This document shows, one piece after another, positions 37,929 to 48,327 of a DNA stretch of 64,000 bases. Each line of letters starts with the position of its first letter. Position 1 is the stretch's first letter. A program made the translations under genes and the position numbers. Where the stretch lies: positions 2,581,232 through 2,645,231 of the forward strand of contig NC_014228.1 in assembly GCF_000252955.1 (NCBI RefSeq), in the 5' to 3' direction. Source of the DNA: Xenorhabdus nematophila ATCC 19061. GTDB taxonomy: Bacteria; Pseudomonadota; Gammaproteobacteria; Enterobacterales; Enterobacteriaceae. The notes under the pieces are model-generated. The model ran no database searches, had not been told where the DNA came from, and saw nothing but the letters and a program-made list of their open reading frames with translations.

Positions 37929-37957
37929 TGCCCTGTCTGACTCAGGGCATCCTTTTA
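37929..37957. terminator. Bidirectional terminator between the lipoprotein gene and purC
   Basis: TGCCCTG and CAGGGCA form the stem. The top strand continues TCCTTTTATTT and the bottom strand TTTTACTG, so it can serve both convergent genes. Confidence 0.8.
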
Positions 37958-37993
37958 TTTCAAACAATAAACGCTAAGTAATCGTTTGCGTCA

Positions 37994-38707
37994 TTAATCC
38001 AAAATAACACCAATACGGCGTGCAACTTCTTCATACGCTTCAATCAAACCACCCAGACTCTGGCGGAAACGATCTTTGTCCATTTTGTCCATGGTCTGCT
38101 TATCCCATAAGCGGCTACCATCCGGTGAAAATTCATCTCCCAATATGACCTGACCTTTGAACAGGCCAAATTCCAATTTGAAATCCACCAAAATCAAACC
38201 CGCATCATCAAACAATTTACTCAATACGTCATTGGCTTTGTAGCTGAGGCGTTTCATCTCAGACAGATGCGCTTTGCTAACCCAACCGAAGGTTTCACAA
38301 TAAGATTCATTGACCATTGGATCATGTTTAGCATCATCTTTCAGGAAGAGATCAAACAAGGGTGGATTAAGCACCATGCCCTCTTCAACGCCCAATCGCT
38401 TCACGAGGGAACCCGCAGCACGGTTACGAATAACACACTCTACGGGCACCATATCGAGTTTTTTCACCAAAGATTCATTATCTGACAATAGCTGTTCCAT
38501 TTGCGTCGGGATGCCCGCTTCTTCCAGTTTACTCATGATGAAATGGTTGAATTTATTATTCACCATCCCCTTGCGATCAAACTGTTCTATGCGTTCACCA
38601 TCCAATGCTGATGTATCATTACGGAATTCCAGCACAAGCAGGTCAGGATTATCAGTGGTATACACTGTTTTTGCCTTTCCACGATACAATTCAGCTTTTT
38701 TCTGCAT
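37994..38707 (-). CDS. purC: SAICAR synthetase PurC
   Basis: PurC ligates aspartate to CAIR with ATP in de novo purine synthesis. The 237-residue form begins [16 protein letters not shown], as in E. coli, with the conserved [24 protein letters not shown] and [13 protein letters not shown]. The start at 38707 has GGAG seven bases upstream; a TTG four codons earlier overlaps that site and is rejected. Other purine genes, purM and purN, lie at 49-51 kb. Confidence 0.97.
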   Translation of the reverse strand: MQKKAELYRGKAKTVYTTDNPDLLVLEFRNDTSALDGERIEQFDRKGMVNNKFNHFIMSKLEEAGIPTQMEQLLSDNESLVKKLDMVPVECVIRNRAAGSLVKRLGVEEGMVLNPPLFDLFLKDDAKHDPMVNESYCETFGWVSKAHLSEMKRLSYKANDVLSKLFDDAGLILVDFKLEFGLFKGQVILGDEFSPDGSRLWDKQTMDKMDKDRFRQSLGGLIEAYEEVARRIGVILD

Positions 38708-38765
38708 TTTATACTCCAAGAATGTGACATCTTTAAACGTAAAGAATTAAAAAATTTCATTCAAA

Positions 38766-38795
38766 ATATAAAGGGGCCTAAGGCCCCTTTATATG
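38766..38795 (-). terminator. Terminator after bamC
   Basis: The near-perfect palindrome ATATAAAGGGGCC then TAAGGCCCCTTTATAT lies next to the bamC stop, with AT-rich arms giving a T-tail on the minus strand. It separates bamC from purC. Confidence 0.8.
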
Positions 38796-39842
38796 TTATT
38801 TGTCTGTGGATTTGCTGAATGCGGCTTCCAGCACAGCCACCATTTGATCATTTTCAGACTGGGTCAGCGGTTTACCTTTCTCGCTGATAAATTGCAAGCT
38901 GCTTCGGTTATCCAAATCACCTACCTGTAATTTGTAGTTACCTTCTCTGACAGAAGGTTCTTCTACTCCCAATGCTTTCCAATCCGAAGAACTGCGTCCT
39001 TTATAAGTCACGGCTATCGAACCTGTCGAGCGAGTACGATCCGTGACTTGCATTCCTATGCTTTCCAACGCATATGGCAATCTGTTCCAAACGACATTGT
39101 ATGGCGCACGAACAATAATTTGTGCTAATCCTGTGTTATCGCTACCACTTTGTACGGTCAACGCGCCAGAATCTTTGGCATTATTCTGACCTGCTTCCTC
39201 TTGTTGCTGGCTTAAACCACCAGCCAATTCATTCAGCATCAAGACATTGTAACGCTGGATTGCTGCCGGATCTGTGATGTCTTGTTCACCCTGTTTCAAA
39301 CCATCGCTCGAAACCGACAGTGTTGTCTGATAATCCTGCTGGCTAACAGAAACATGATAACGCCCCTGATAAGGCACGTTTTCATCCGCACGCTGCCAAG
39401 TGATCCAATCCGTTGTCAATGTTTGTGCTGCCTCATCTTTTTGGCTGATCTGATAATTTTTCTTCGCCAATAGAGAGACTACCTGTGACCACAATTTGCT
39501 GTATTCCGAGGTATTTTCAAGCAACAATTTACTGCTTTGTGCGCTATTCTCAATGCGGGAACCTGTCAATAACGCAAGAGCCTGCAATGGCGGACGAATA
39601 TCCAATTCTTTACCCACTGCACCCGTTGAAGTCGCTGATGGAACATCGTATTCACCGTTTTGCAACGGTAATATCATTCCACCCGGTATATTCAATGTTT
39701 TCAGTGGAGGTGTTTCAAGATAGGATTCATCTCCGTTTACCTGACGTTTATAGCGCTGATCGCTGGAGCAAGCCGCCAAAAAAACAACTAATGACAGGCC
39801 AGCAACTTTCATGACCTTTGATGTTTGCAATAATGTTGCCAT
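38796..39842 (-). CDS. bamC: Outer-membrane assembly lipoprotein BamC
   Basis: BamC (NlpB) is a lipoprotein of the BAM complex that inserts beta-barrel proteins in the outer membrane. The 348-residue protein has a lipoprotein signal with lipobox LAAC (C25), the conserved unstructured start SSDQRYKRQVNGDESYLETP that binds BamD, and two helix-grip domains. The order dapA-bamC-purC on this strand is the E. coli order. It starts 17 bp after dapA, so the two are probably one operon. Confidence 0.96.
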   Translation of the reverse strand: MATLLQTSKVMKVAGLSLVVFLAACSSDQRYKRQVNGDESYLETPPLKTLNIPGGMILPLQNGEYDVPSATSTGAVGKELDIRPPLQALALLTGSRIENSAQSSKLLLENTSEYSKLWSQVVSLLAKKNYQISQKDEAAQTLTTDWITWQRADENVPYQGRYHVSVSQQDYQTTLSVSSDGLKQGEQDITDPAAIQRYNVLMLNELAGGLSQQQEEAGQNNAKDSGALTVQSGSDNTGLAQIIVRAPYNVVWNRLPYALESIGMQVTDRTRSTGSIAVTYKGRSSSDWKALGVEEPSVREGNYKLQVGDLDNRSSLQFISEKGKPLTQSENDQMVAVLEAAFSKSTDK

Positions 39843-39858
39843 TAAAATTCCCTAAATT

Positions 39859-40761
39859 TTACAGTAATCCAGCCGCTTTCAAGGTATTGCCAACTGAAAT
39901 CTGCCCTTCCTTTGTTAGCGGAATCATTGGCAAACGCAGTGTGTCATCGGCAATCAACCCCAATTGACGGCAAGCCCATTTGGCTGGCGTCGGGCTAGGT
40001 TCAACAAATAATTGATGATGCAATTTCATCAGTCGGCTGTTCAAACGGCGGGCCTTCAAAAATTCACCCTGTTGCGCCAATTCGCACATCTGTGCCATTT
40101 CCGCGGCTGCAACATTCGCCGTCACAGAAATAACACCTTTGCCACCAAGCTGCATGAAATCGACAAAATTGACATCATCACCACTCAGCAAAATGAAATT
40201 TTCATCATTAACCAGTTCTTGGATCTGACTGACACGGCTTAAGTTCCCCGTTGCTTCCTTAATTGCAACAATATTTTTCAATTCCGCCAAGCGAGCGACA
40301 GTCGGTGGCAGTAAATCACATCCGGTACGAGACGGCACATTATACAGAATTTGTGGTAAGTCAGTATTCTCAGCTATCGATTTATAATGCAGATATAAGC
40401 CTTCTTGTGACGGTCTATTATAATAAGGTGTCACTGACAGGCAACCCATGACGCCCGTGTTTTCGAAACAATTAGTCAGCGAAATGGCTTCAGCCGTCGC
40501 ATTTGCCCCTGTCCCCGCAATCACAGGAATGCGTCCATCCACCATTTCCAGGGTTGTCAGTACGACATCAACATGCTCATCATGGCTGAGTGTTGCACAT
40601 TCCCCCGTTGTGCCAACAGACACTATTGCAGATGTGCCACTGGCGATATGATAATCAACCAATTTTTTCAAACTGCCTTTATCGATCTGACCAGTAGAAT
40701 CCATTGGTGTTATCAATGCAACTATACTGCCCGTAAAATCAGAATGTTCACTACTCAGCAT
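39859..40761 (-). CDS. dapA: 4-hydroxy-tetrahydrodipicolinate synthase DapA
   Basis: DapA condenses pyruvate with aspartate semialdehyde, the first committed step of lysine/diaminopimelate synthesis. In the 300-residue form the Schiff-base lysine is K168 (in [10 protein letters not shown]), with Y140 in ILYNVPSR and the TT pair at 51-52. I chose the ATG at 40761, eight bases from GAGG; the ATG two codons earlier is too close to that site. The N-terminus is about eight residues longer than in E. coli. Confidence 0.95.
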   Translation of the reverse strand: MLSSEHSDFTGSIVALITPMDSTGQIDKGSLKKLVDYHIASGTSAIVSVGTTGECATLSHDEHVDVVLTTLEMVDGRIPVIAGTGANATAEAISLTNCFENTGVMGCLSVTPYYNRPSQEGLYLHYKSIAENTDLPQILYNVPSRTGCDLLPPTVARLAELKNIVAIKEATGNLSRVSQIQELVNDENFILLSGDDVNFVDFMQLGGKGVISVTANVAAAEMAQMCELAQQGEFLKARRLNSRLMKLHHQLFVEPSPTPAKWACRQLGLIADDTLRLPMIPLTKEGQISVGNTLKAAGLL

Positions 40762-41005
40762 TGCCATTTCCTCTTAATTAAACCTTAAACCACACATGAG
40801 AGGCTCATGGTACTTGCTTGTTATACAGAAGAAAACTCCTTAACCAAGCGATTTCGATGAATTTTGTTAATACCAAGTGTAGCGGATTAAACAGAAATTA
40901 TAATCGCGTTTGCCAAACAAATGCGATTGACCTTCTCTTGATCATTTTTTATGTTTAAACAGAACATACATAACAAATACCTATTACAATTCAAGGAAAA
41001 TCGCT

Positions 41006-41557
41006 TTGCCAACATCAGAACAACACTTTTTAGTGATCACTTCTCTCGGTACAGATCGTCCCGGCATCGTCAATACCATTACCCGTCTTGTCAGTACATG
41101 CGGCTGTAATATTGAAGACAGCCGCCTAGCAATGTTTGGCGAAGAATTTACCTTTATCATGTTGCTATCCGGTAGCTGGAATTCAATTACGCTGATCGAA
41201 TCTGCTCTGCCACAAAAAGGTGCAGAACTGGATCTGCTCATTGTGATGAAAAGAACCCGGTGTGGTGTCCAGACAAAATTTCCTTCGACTGTTACCGTCA
41301 AAGTTGATGTCGATGATTCTCCGGGAATCGTTGAGCGTTTTACCAGCCTATTCACTGCTCAAAATCTTAATATTGCTGAACTGGTATCAAAAACTCACTC
41401 TGCCGAAGAAAAAACACCTGCCCGCTTACAAATTCAAATTACCGGTCACCACCCATTGGATGACAAGGGCACGCTATTTAAAGAAACCTTTTATCGACTG
41501 TGTAAAGAACTCAATGCGCAAGGCGTGATTAGTGTGCAAGACCATTTAAAATCATAG
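41006..41557 (+). CDS. gcvR: Glycine cleavage system regulator GcvR
   Basis: GcvR binds GcvA in the absence of glycine and turns the activator into a repressor of the gcvTHP operon. The 183-residue protein has two ACT domains: HFLVITSLGTDRPGIVNTIT (about 7-26) and VKVDVDDSPGIVERFTSLF. The start is TTG at 41006 behind AAGGA; this gives the E. coli N-terminus (SSQHYLVITALG). It is divergent from dapA, as in E. coli. Confidence 0.94.
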   Translation: MPTSEQHFLVITSLGTDRPGIVNTITRLVSTCGCNIEDSRLAMFGEEFTFIMLLSGSWNSITLIESALPQKGAELDLLIVMKRTRCGVQTKFPSTVTVKVDVDDSPGIVERFTSLFTAQNLNIAELVSKTHSAEEKTPARLQIQITGHHPLDDKGTLFKETFYRLCKELNAQGVISVQDHLKS

Positions 41558-41580
41558 CGATTAATTTAAAACCAGCCTCC

Positions 41581-41615
41581 AATTATGTCTGATTTTATAT
41601 CATCAGACATAATTG
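41581..41615 (+). terminator. Inverted repeat after gcvR
   Basis: AATTATGTCTGAT and ATCAGACATAATT form a 13-bp stem, 24 bp after the gcvR stop. The tail GTTTGAATT is weakly T-rich. It probably separates gcvR from bcp. Confidence 0.6.
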
Positions 41616-41830
41616 TTTGAATTCATAGAAAGTGCCAATCTTAAAGAACCACAACACATATAAATAATGTGAATATAACAATCCAAGGAGATATTTTTAA
41701 TCTTTAATTTCAGACAGATAATAAACATTTACGACATACATATATTAATGTAAAAATATATGGCTGTCTTAAGAATAGGTCGCTGTATAGCGTACAAAAT
41801 CATTCAAAACGATAAAACGGAGAATGTGTG

Positions 41831-42298
41831 ATGAGTCCATTGAAAGCCGGTGTTAAGGCCCCCCAATTCAGCCTTCCTGACCAAGATGGCGAAACCATTA
41901 ATTTATCTGATTTCAAAGGTCAACGTGTTTTAGTTTATTTTTACCCTAAAGCCATGACACCAGGCTGCACCGTTCAGGCTTGTGGCTTGCGTGATACGAT
42001 GAATGAACTGAAAAGCCTCAATGTTGAAGTGTTGGGCATGAGTACAGATACACCTGAAAAATTATCCCGCTTTGCAGAAAAAGAAATGCTGAATTTCACT
42101 TTGCTTTCTGACGTTGATCATAAGATTGCGGAGCAATTTGGTGTTTGGGGGAAAAAACAGTTCATGGGAAAAACCTATGATGGTATTCACCGCATTAGTT
42201 TCTTGATTAATCCACAAGGTAATATTGAGCACGTTTTTGATAAATTCAAAACCAGTGAGCATCACCAAGTTGTTCTCGACTATCTGAAACAGCATTGA
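41831..42298 (+). CDS. bcp: Peroxiredoxin Bcp
   Basis: Bcp is a thiol peroxidase reduced by thioredoxin and active on hydrogen and organic peroxides. The 155-residue protein has the peroxidatic C46 and the resolving C51 in PKAMTPGCTVQACGLRD, as in E. coli. The start is the ATG at 41831; a GTG immediately before it is in frame but unneeded. It follows gcvR by 273 bp with a hairpin between. A bidirectional terminator divides it from perM. Confidence 0.96.
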   Translation: MSPLKAGVKAPQFSLPDQDGETINLSDFKGQRVLVYFYPKAMTPGCTVQACGLRDTMNELKSLNVEVLGMSTDTPEKLSRFAEKEMLNFTLLSDVDHKIAEQFGVWGKKQFMGKTYDGIHRISFLINPQGNIEHVFDKFKTSEHHQVVLDYLKQH

Positions 42299-42316
42299 TC
42301 GTGAACCCGTAATAAT

Positions 42317-42344
42317 CACTCCCGCAGCCTGTAAAGCGGGAGTG
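42317..42344. terminator. Bidirectional terminator between bcp and perM
   Basis: CACTCCCGC and GCGGGAGTG form a 9-bp GC-rich stem with a 10-base loop. AAATTT follows on the top strand and TGATTATT on the bottom. Confidence 0.8.
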
Positions 42345-42375
42345 AAATTTAATCTCAGATTAATTATTTTTAATA

Positions 42376-43443
42376 TTACAACTTTTCCCCTTCAATTTTA
42401 TCTTCCGGCCAAACATGGATGACGGCTTTGATTAATGTGGCCAATGGAATAGCAAAGAAAACCCCCCAAAACCCCCATAATCCACCAAAAATAATGACGG
42501 AAAGGATAATAACAAGAGGATGAAGGTTAACCGCTTCTGAAAATAGAATTGGCACAAGCAGGTTACCATCCAATCCTTGTACAACCAAATAGGCAATAAA
42601 CAATGTCCAGAAATCAGCGCCAAGCCCCCATTGAAATAACGCCACAATGATGACAGGAATAGTAACAATGACCGTGCCGATATAAGGAATGAGTACGGAC
42701 AAACCAACTAAAACTGCCAGCAGAAGAGAATAATTCAATCCAAAAAAGGCAAATACAATATATGTACAAACAGTCAGAATAATCATTTCGGTGACTTTGC
42801 CACGAATATAATTGGTTATCTGCTGATTCATTTCATTCCATAATTTTCCCGCTAAACCGTGGTTACGAGGTAATACACGCTGTAATGCCGCTACCATTTG
42901 GTTTTTGTCTTTCAACAAGAAAAATACCATCAAAGGTACAAGGATAAGATAGATCGCAAGCGTCAATAAACCGATCAAAGATGCGACTGAAAATTGAAAA
43001 ACAGATTCTCCGGCCAGAGAGATTTTGCTGCGCAAATTATCGGCTATCATATCGATGATACCCGCATCAACCAGCGCAGGGTAACGGGCTGGCAAAGTAT
43101 GAGCATATACATTAAAACGATTTAGCATATTGGGAAGATCAGAAAATAAGTTCAGTCCCTGCTGCCAAACTGTTGGCGCAACGATCAGGATAACCAATGA
43201 ACTGATCCCCATAAAAACGGTTAATACGATAGAAACAGAAAGCGCACGGCTACAACCCAACTTTTCTAATTGTACTGTTGGCCACTCCAGCAAATAAGCC
43301 AGAACAATGGCAGCAAGGACCGGTGCCAGAATTCCATTGAAAAAATAGATGATCCCGAATCCAACCAGTAAAATAACTGATAATACAATGACTTGCGGAT
43401 CAGTAAAACGGCGGCGATACCATTGCGTGATCATATCCAGCAT
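42376..43443 (-). CDS. perM: PerM, AI-2E-family membrane transporter
   Basis: PerM belongs to the AI-2E (UPF0118) family of inner-membrane proteins. Its substrate is unknown; relatives export AI-2 or exchange ions. The 355-residue protein has about eight helices with the typical pattern: two N-terminal hairpin helices, a long amphipathic middle part, and the conserved VGLSVLIPYIGTVIVTIPV and GLWGFWGVFFAIPLATLI. It is divergent from bepA, as in E. coli. Confidence 0.92.
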   Translation of the reverse strand: MLDMITQWYRRRFTDPQVIVLSVILLVGFGIIYFFNGILAPVLAAIVLAYLLEWPTVQLEKLGCSRALSVSIVLTVFMGISSLVILIVAPTVWQQGLNLFSDLPNMLNRFNVYAHTLPARYPALVDAGIIDMIADNLRSKISLAGESVFQFSVASLIGLLTLAIYLILVPLMVFFLLKDKNQMVAALQRVLPRNHGLAGKLWNEMNQQITNYIRGKVTEMIILTVCTYIVFAFFGLNYSLLLAVLVGLSVLIPYIGTVIVTIPVIIVALFQWGLGADFWTLFIAYLVVQGLDGNLLVPILFSEAVNLHPLVIILSVIIFGGLWGFWGVFFAIPLATLIKAVIHVWPEDKIEGEKL

Positions 43444-43604
43444 AAATACAACTCCTTGACAGCAGTACTCAATGATTATTTTTTACTAAAATTTATTAAG
43501 TTTGACGGATTTTAAGTTACCCTTTGTATCATACACGTATTCATGAAATTGATAGCAAACTGGAGTACATTGTTTTACAAAGATCGTTTTATGAGAATCG
43601 CTTT

Positions 43605-45068
43605 ATGAGAAAAACACCAAAAAAATCTCTGATAGCTGTGCTCGTCAGCTTGTTATTATTGGGAAATACCCCCGTTTTTCCTTCTCCGGCTGAAGACACA
43701 CTGCCTGATATCGGCACTACGGCCGGAGCCACCCTCAGCATCAACCAGGAAATGGCAATGGGTGATTTATATATACGTTCGATACGTGCCCAAGCGCCGC
43801 TGATCTATGACCCTTTGTTGACACAATACATGAATAAATTAGGCCAGAAATTAGTTAATCACGCCGATTCAGTAAAAACACCCTTCCATTTCTATCTAAT
43901 CAATAATCCCAATATTAATGCTTACGCCTTTTTCGGTGGTAATGTCATGCTTCACTCCGGCCTATTCCGTTATAGCCGCAGTGAGAGTGAATTAGCTTCT
44001 GTCGTCGCCCATGAAATTTCCCATGTGACACAACGACATTTAGCGCGATTAATGGAAGAGCAACAACGCAAAAGCCCTTTTGCCTGGGCCGGAGCCCTGG
44101 GTTCTATCTTGTTAATGATGGCCAATCCTCAGGCAGGAATGGCAGCATTGGGCGGCACACTTGCAGGTTTCCAACAAGGGATGATCAGTTTTACTCAATC
44201 CAATGAGCAAGAAGCCGACCGTATCGGAATGCGGACTCTCAGTCGGGCTGGCTTTGATCCGAATGGTATGCCTGATTTCATGCAAATTATGGTAGATCAA
44301 TCTCGCTATAGCTCTAAACTCCCTGAAATACTCTATACTCACCCATTACCTGACAGCCGTCTGGCTGATGCCCGTAACCGGGCAAATCAGTATTCGGCCA
44401 AAGCTATTCCTGAATCTCAGGATTTTCTGTTCGCTCGCGTCCGCATTTTAACAATGTTCTTTACCGATCAACGTCCTTATGTCGATCAAGTGCTCAATAA
44501 ATATAGTCAGGGCACAGCCAAAGAACAGCTTGCAGCCGCTTATGGGAGAGCTATCTTGCTTGCCCAAGATAAAAAATATGCGGAAGCCAGAACAATATTA
44601 TCCCCGTTACTGGATAAACAACCGGATAACATTTGGTTTATCGATGTCATGACGGATATTGATATAGAACAAAAACAATACGCTAATGCAATTTCCCGTT
44701 TGCAGAATGCACTCAAGAAATACAAGGACAATCCAGTGCTGCAAATCAATCTTGCGAATGCGTATCTTGAAGCCAAGCAGTATCCGCAGGCTTCACAACT
44801 GCTGTTTCGTTATATTTTCAATAATTCCGAAGATCTCAATGGCTGGGCATTATTGATAGAAGCGTTAGGGAAACAGGGCAAACGTGATGAAGAGCTGGCT
44901 GCTTATGCGGAAACGATGGCATTACAGGGTAAGTTCGACATGGCCATTGAATATCTCAGTAAAGCCAGCGCGTTGGCAAAAGTGGGAAGCCATGACCAAG
45001 AACGGTATGATGCCCGTATCGATCAATTACGCCAACTGCAACAAAGTTATAGCCAATATAAAAAATGA
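43605..45068 (+). CDS. bepA: Periplasmic metalloprotease/chaperone BepA
   Basis: BepA (YfgC) is an M48 protease with a TPR domain that assists or degrades LptD and other BAM substrates. From ATG at 43605 the 487-residue protein has a signal peptide (about 1-28) and the zinc motif HEISH (136-140). The third ligand is in NEQEADRIG, the active-site plug histidine region is [15 protein letters not shown], and TPR repeats fill the C-terminal third. The frame is open 27 codons further upstream, but that part has no family match. The arsC-like yfgD follows 11 bp after. Confidence 0.95.
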   Translation: MRKTPKKSLIAVLVSLLLLGNTPVFPSPAEDTLPDIGTTAGATLSINQEMAMGDLYIRSIRAQAPLIYDPLLTQYMNKLGQKLVNHADSVKTPFHFYLINNPNINAYAFFGGNVMLHSGLFRYSRSESELASVVAHEISHVTQRHLARLMEEQQRKSPFAWAGALGSILLMMANPQAGMAALGGTLAGFQQGMISFTQSNEQEADRIGMRTLSRAGFDPNGMPDFMQIMVDQSRYSSKLPEILYTHPLPDSRLADARNRANQYSAKAIPESQDFLFARVRILTMFFTDQRPYVDQVLNKYSQGTAKEQLAAAYGRAILLAQDKKYAEARTILSPLLDKQPDNIWFIDVMTDIDIEQKQYANAISRLQNALKKYKDNPVLQINLANAYLEAKQYPQASQLLFRYIFNNSEDLNGWALLIEALGKQGKRDEELAAYAETMALQGKFDMAIEYLSKASALAKVGSHDQERYDARIDQLRQLQQSYSQYKK

Positions 45069-45079
45069 GGGATTTTTAC

Positions 45080-45436
45080 ATGCAACAAGTGACTTTTTAC
45101 CACAATCCCCGCTGCTCAAAGAGCCGTGAATCACTTAAAATGGTTGAAGATCTCGGCATTACACCGGAAATCATTCACTATCTCGACACCCCACCAACAG
45201 CAGAAGAACTTGCCTTACTCCTGAAGCAACTCGGTTTTAACGATGCCCGGCAATTGATGAGAACCAAAGAAGATCTCTACAAAGAATTAAATCTCGCTGA
45301 TAAAGCGCTGTCTCAGGAAACCCTGCTCAAGGCAATGGCTGAGAATCCAAAACTGATAGAGCGCCCGATTGTTGTTGCGGGTAATCAAGCCCGTTTAGGC
45401 CGCCCGCCAGAACAAGTAAAAGAGATTTTGGGTTAA
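45080..45436 (+). CDS. yfgD: YfgD, arsenate-reductase-like protein
   Basis: YfgD is a member of the ArsC family (glutaredoxin-type). The 118-residue protein has the catalytic-type cysteine in YHNPRCSKSRESL, the LDTPPTAEEL segment and the conserved ERPIVVAGNQARLGRPPEQV. Whether it reduces arsenate here is unknown. The ATG at 45080 has GAGGGA seven bases upstream; an upstream in-frame ATG overlaps the bepA stop and lacks such a site. It forms an operon with bepA. Confidence 0.94.
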   Translation: MQQVTFYHNPRCSKSRESLKMVEDLGITPEIIHYLDTPPTAEELALLLKQLGFNDARQLMRTKEDLYKELNLADKALSQETLLKAMAENPKLIERPIVVAGNQARLGRPPEQVKEILG

Positions 45437-45480
45437 TCTTTTTCGGTAACATTTTAATTGCTGTTAAGAACAACCAAACA

Positions 45481-45515
45481 AAAAAGTGATAGAGAATCCG
45501 CCCCTATCACTTTTC
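45481..45515. terminator. Bidirectional terminator between yfgD and hda
   Basis: AAAAAGTGATAG pairs with CTATCACTTTT around an 11-base loop. A-run and T-run on either side let it work in both directions. It lies 45 bp after yfgD and 27 bp after hda. Confidence 0.85.
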
Positions 45516-45541
45516 CCCCGGCTTGGTTTCATTTTTTCCAG

Positions 45542-46243
45542 TCAGAGCTCAAGAATATCTTTCACAAACGGGATGGTCAGTTTACGTTGCGCGACAATAG
45601 AGGCACGATCCAGTTCATCCAAAGTCTTAAACAGCGTTTGCATTTCCCGATCAAGCCGTTTCAACACGAAACGCCCGACATCTTCAGGTAATTCAAAACC
45701 CCGTAACTTGGCCCGCAACTGTAATGCCAGAATTTTTTCATCGTCAGACAAAGGCTGTAATTTATAAATTTGCCCCCAGTCCAGACGAGATGCCAGATCC
45801 GGTAACGTCAGGTTAATTTGCCGTGGAGGGCGATCACCTGTGATCAGAAGGCAAGTTCGACCAATTTCAACAATCCGATTATACAGATTAAAAATAGCCA
45901 TTTCCCATTCTTGATCACCCGCAATACACTCAATGTTATCGATACACACCAGAGATAAGTGTTCCATGCCATCAAGAACTTCAGGAACAAAATAGGCACG
46001 TTTATCCAGCGGTACATATCCCACAGCTTCTTCTTGTTGGGACAACTCAGTACAGGCTGCATGAAGCAGATGGCTCTTGCCCCCGCCATCACGGGACCAA
46101 AAATAGATATAACTTCCGTGTGACTGACTAATCGCCAATTTTATTGCAGCTAATAAGGAAGTATTCTCACCTGCAAAGAAACTGGCAAAAGTTTCATCAT
46201 CGGGCAAATATAATGGTAACGAAAGCTGCGACGGTGTATTCAG
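45542..46243 (-). CDS. hda: DnaA regulatory inactivator Hda
   Basis: Hda, loaded on the DNA clamp, stimulates ATP hydrolysis by DnaA and so prevents re-initiation of replication. The 233-residue protein has the clamp-binding motif QLSLPL (6-11), a AAA+ core ([24 protein letters not shown]) and the sensor-2/C-terminal part [18 protein letters not shown]. The best start is CTG at 46243, with GAGG five bases upstream, as reported for E. coli hda. The GTG two codons earlier overlaps the GAGG and cannot use it. Confidence 0.93.
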   Translation of the reverse strand: MNTPSQLSLPLYLPDDETFASFFAGENTSLLAAIKLAISQSHGSYIYFWSRDGGGKSHLLHAACTELSQQEEAVGYVPLDKRAYFVPEVLDGMEHLSLVCIDNIECIAGDQEWEMAIFNLYNRIVEIGRTCLLITGDRPPRQINLTLPDLASRLDWGQIYKLQPLSDDEKILALQLRAKLRGFELPEDVGRFVLKRLDREMQTLFKTLDELDRASIVAQRKLTIPFVKDILEL

Positions 46244-46732
46244 AAGCACCTCAAACAGAATGGATAACGAACAGCGCTAAGTCTACCACAAAAAGTCTCG
46301 ATAAATGAAACGAATGCTCGACTTAAAATGTAGAGATTATTGTCGATTCTCAGCTTCCCATAAAGTGGATAATTTAAAACCAATTAGATAAAACAATTTT
46401 ATTTTAAGTGACGTTTTTTATAGACATTGCGTATTTTATATCTGAGATTTATTTCTTACTGAAAATTGGACTCGTGTCACAGTATTTTTACTACCTATTA
46501 AATTTAGGTGAATGAATCCTTTATAATTGTGGTCTACAAATATCTATAATAAAAATTATTACTCAGAATTAGGTTGATACTTGTTTACCATCAAAAATCA
46601 ACAGAAAATAAAATGAGATATACACTCTATTTAAATTTATAAATTGTCCAAATCTTACCAATTGTACTTTTGCAAGAGGCTAAGCTACAAAAAATGCTAA
46701 TTAACTTATTGTTATATAAAAATATTCTTATA
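46244..46732. other. AT-rich region between uraA and hda
   Basis: These 489 bp hold no recognisable gene. A repeated motif, TTATATAAAAATATTC then TTATATAAAAA, stands near 46712-46738. The hda promoter and its start region lie at the left end. Confidence 0.4.
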
Positions 46733-46772
46733 TAAAAAATGAGAAAGCATCCCTTAAAAAACGCTTTCTCAT
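46733..46772 (-). terminator. Terminator after uraA
   Basis: ATGAGAAAGC and GCTTTCTCAT form a 10-bp stem; on the minus strand it is followed by TTTTTTATA. It lies 18 bp after the uraA stop. Confidence 0.85.
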
Positions 46773-46789
46773 AAAGAAGTCAATATAAA

Positions 46790-48103
46790 CTATTTTACAG
46801 TTTCATCCATTTTTTTATCAACATTGAGCGATTCCAGGGACGAAGTAATATAAGATTCCTCTGGACGAATAATGTTAATCAACTTGAAAATTAAACTCAG
46901 GCCAATGCCTACGACAGTTGCCAGCGCCATCCCCTTCAATTCCGCTGCACCAATCTGAATTTTCGCCCCACTCACGCCTATAATCAGAATAACAGCGGTC
47001 AGGATCAGGTTTTGTGCTTTACTGTAATCCACTTTCGAATCAATCAACACCCGAATGCCTGATGCACCAATCACACCATACAGTAACAAAGATACACCCC
47101 CCATCACCGGAACGGGAATCAACTGAATCACCGCTGCCAGCTTACCAACACAAGAGAGCAGTATCGCGATAATTGCTGCACCACCGATTACCCACGTGCT
47201 ATAAACCCGAGTCAGAGCCATAACACCAATATTCTCACCGTACGTCGTATTCGGTGTTGAACCAAAAAAGCCAGAAAACATTGTTGAGAGGCCGTTGGCA
47301 AACATTGAGCGGTGTAAGCCAGGGATTTTCAGTAAATCCTTCTGCACAATATTAGCAGTAACCACTAAATGACCTACATGCTCCGCAATCACGACGAGTG
47401 CCGCAGGTAAGATAGTCATAATGGCAAACCATTCAAAACGTGGGGTATAGAAAGTCGGCAATGCGAACCATGACGCTTCACCCACAGGTGTAAAATCGAC
47501 AATCCCCATAAAAAATGACAATCCATAACCGACTAATACACCAATCAGAATCGGAATTATCGCCATAAAACCACGGAACACGACTGAGCCTAAAATAGTC
47601 ACAGCCAATGTCACCAAGGATATCGTCAGATTGGTCATATTAACTTCGGTACCTGCTGCCGGACGTAAACCTGCCATATCAGCAGCAACACCGGCCAACT
47701 CCAGACCAATCACTGCAACAATAGCCCCCATCGCCGCAGGTGGAAATATCACGTTAATCCATTCTCTTCCTGCAACCTTCACTATCAGTGCAATCAGACA
47801 AAACAAAAAACCACAAACAATAAACCCACCCAACGCTAATTCATATCCCAAAGGCAATAACAGCAGTACAGGAGAAATAAACGCAAAGCTGGACCCTAAA
47901 TAAGCGGGAATTTTTCCTTTGCAAATTACCAGATACAGTAAGGTTCCAATGCCGTTGAACAATAAAATTGTGGCGGGATTAACTTTAAATAAAATAGGAA
48001 CTAAAACAGTTGCACCAAACATGGCAAATAGATGTTGTAAACTTAATGGAATAGTCTGTGCCAGTGACGGTCTTTCGTCTACACCAATAGTCCGACGTGT
48101 CAT
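46790..48103 (-). CDS. uraA: Uracil permease UraA
   Basis: UraA is a proton-coupled uracil importer of the nucleobase-ascorbate family with 14 membrane segments. The 437-residue protein starts RTIGVDERPSLAQTIPLSLQ and has the family motif FSGFFGSTPNTTYGENIGVM. The substrate glutamates are in VIAEHVGH and TTYGENIG. It follows upp (224 bp gap with a hairpin), so uracil uptake and conversion to UMP are in one unit. Confidence 0.96.
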   Translation of the reverse strand: MTRRTIGVDERPSLAQTIPLSLQHLFAMFGATVLVPILFKVNPATILLFNGIGTLLYLVICKGKIPAYLGSSFAFISPVLLLLPLGYELALGGFIVCGFLFCLIALIVKVAGREWINVIFPPAAMGAIVAVIGLELAGVAADMAGLRPAAGTEVNMTNLTISLVTLAVTILGSVVFRGFMAIIPILIGVLVGYGLSFFMGIVDFTPVGEASWFALPTFYTPRFEWFAIMTILPAALVVIAEHVGHLVVTANIVQKDLLKIPGLHRSMFANGLSTMFSGFFGSTPNTTYGENIGVMALTRVYSTWVIGGAAIIAILLSCVGKLAAVIQLIPVPVMGGVSLLLYGVIGASGIRVLIDSKVDYSKAQNLILTAVILIIGVSGAKIQIGAAELKGMALATVVGIGLSLIFKLINIIRPEESYITSSLESLNVDKKMDETVK

Positions 48104-48300
48104 TATTAATATCCTCTATATTTACCCTTTATTTTTCAGGCTACTGCTTTTTTAACGACGCCCACTTACACCAGTGACACAGTTATAAGCTCTTTATAAA
48201 TAGAGAGCTAACCGTGTTTTTAGGCATGAGTTGACTGATTGACTAACTGCTACAACCTGAAATCTATGGGGTATATATCATCTTGCCAGAAACCAAAAAA

Positions 48301-48320
48301 AGCCGACTTTTCAGCCGGCT
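48301..48320 (-). terminator. Hairpin between upp and uraA
   Basis: AGCCGAC and GCCGGCT pair (one G-T type mismatch) and on the minus strand are followed by a run of seven T. It lies 8 bp after the upp stop. Since uraA lies downstream it may only reduce, not end, transcription. Confidence 0.7.
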
Positions 48321-48327
48321 AAAAATA

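Noticed and set aside
46247..46249. GTG start for hda
   Set aside because: It overlaps the GAGG ribosome-binding sequence, while the CTG two codons later is spaced correctly and matches the E. coli start.
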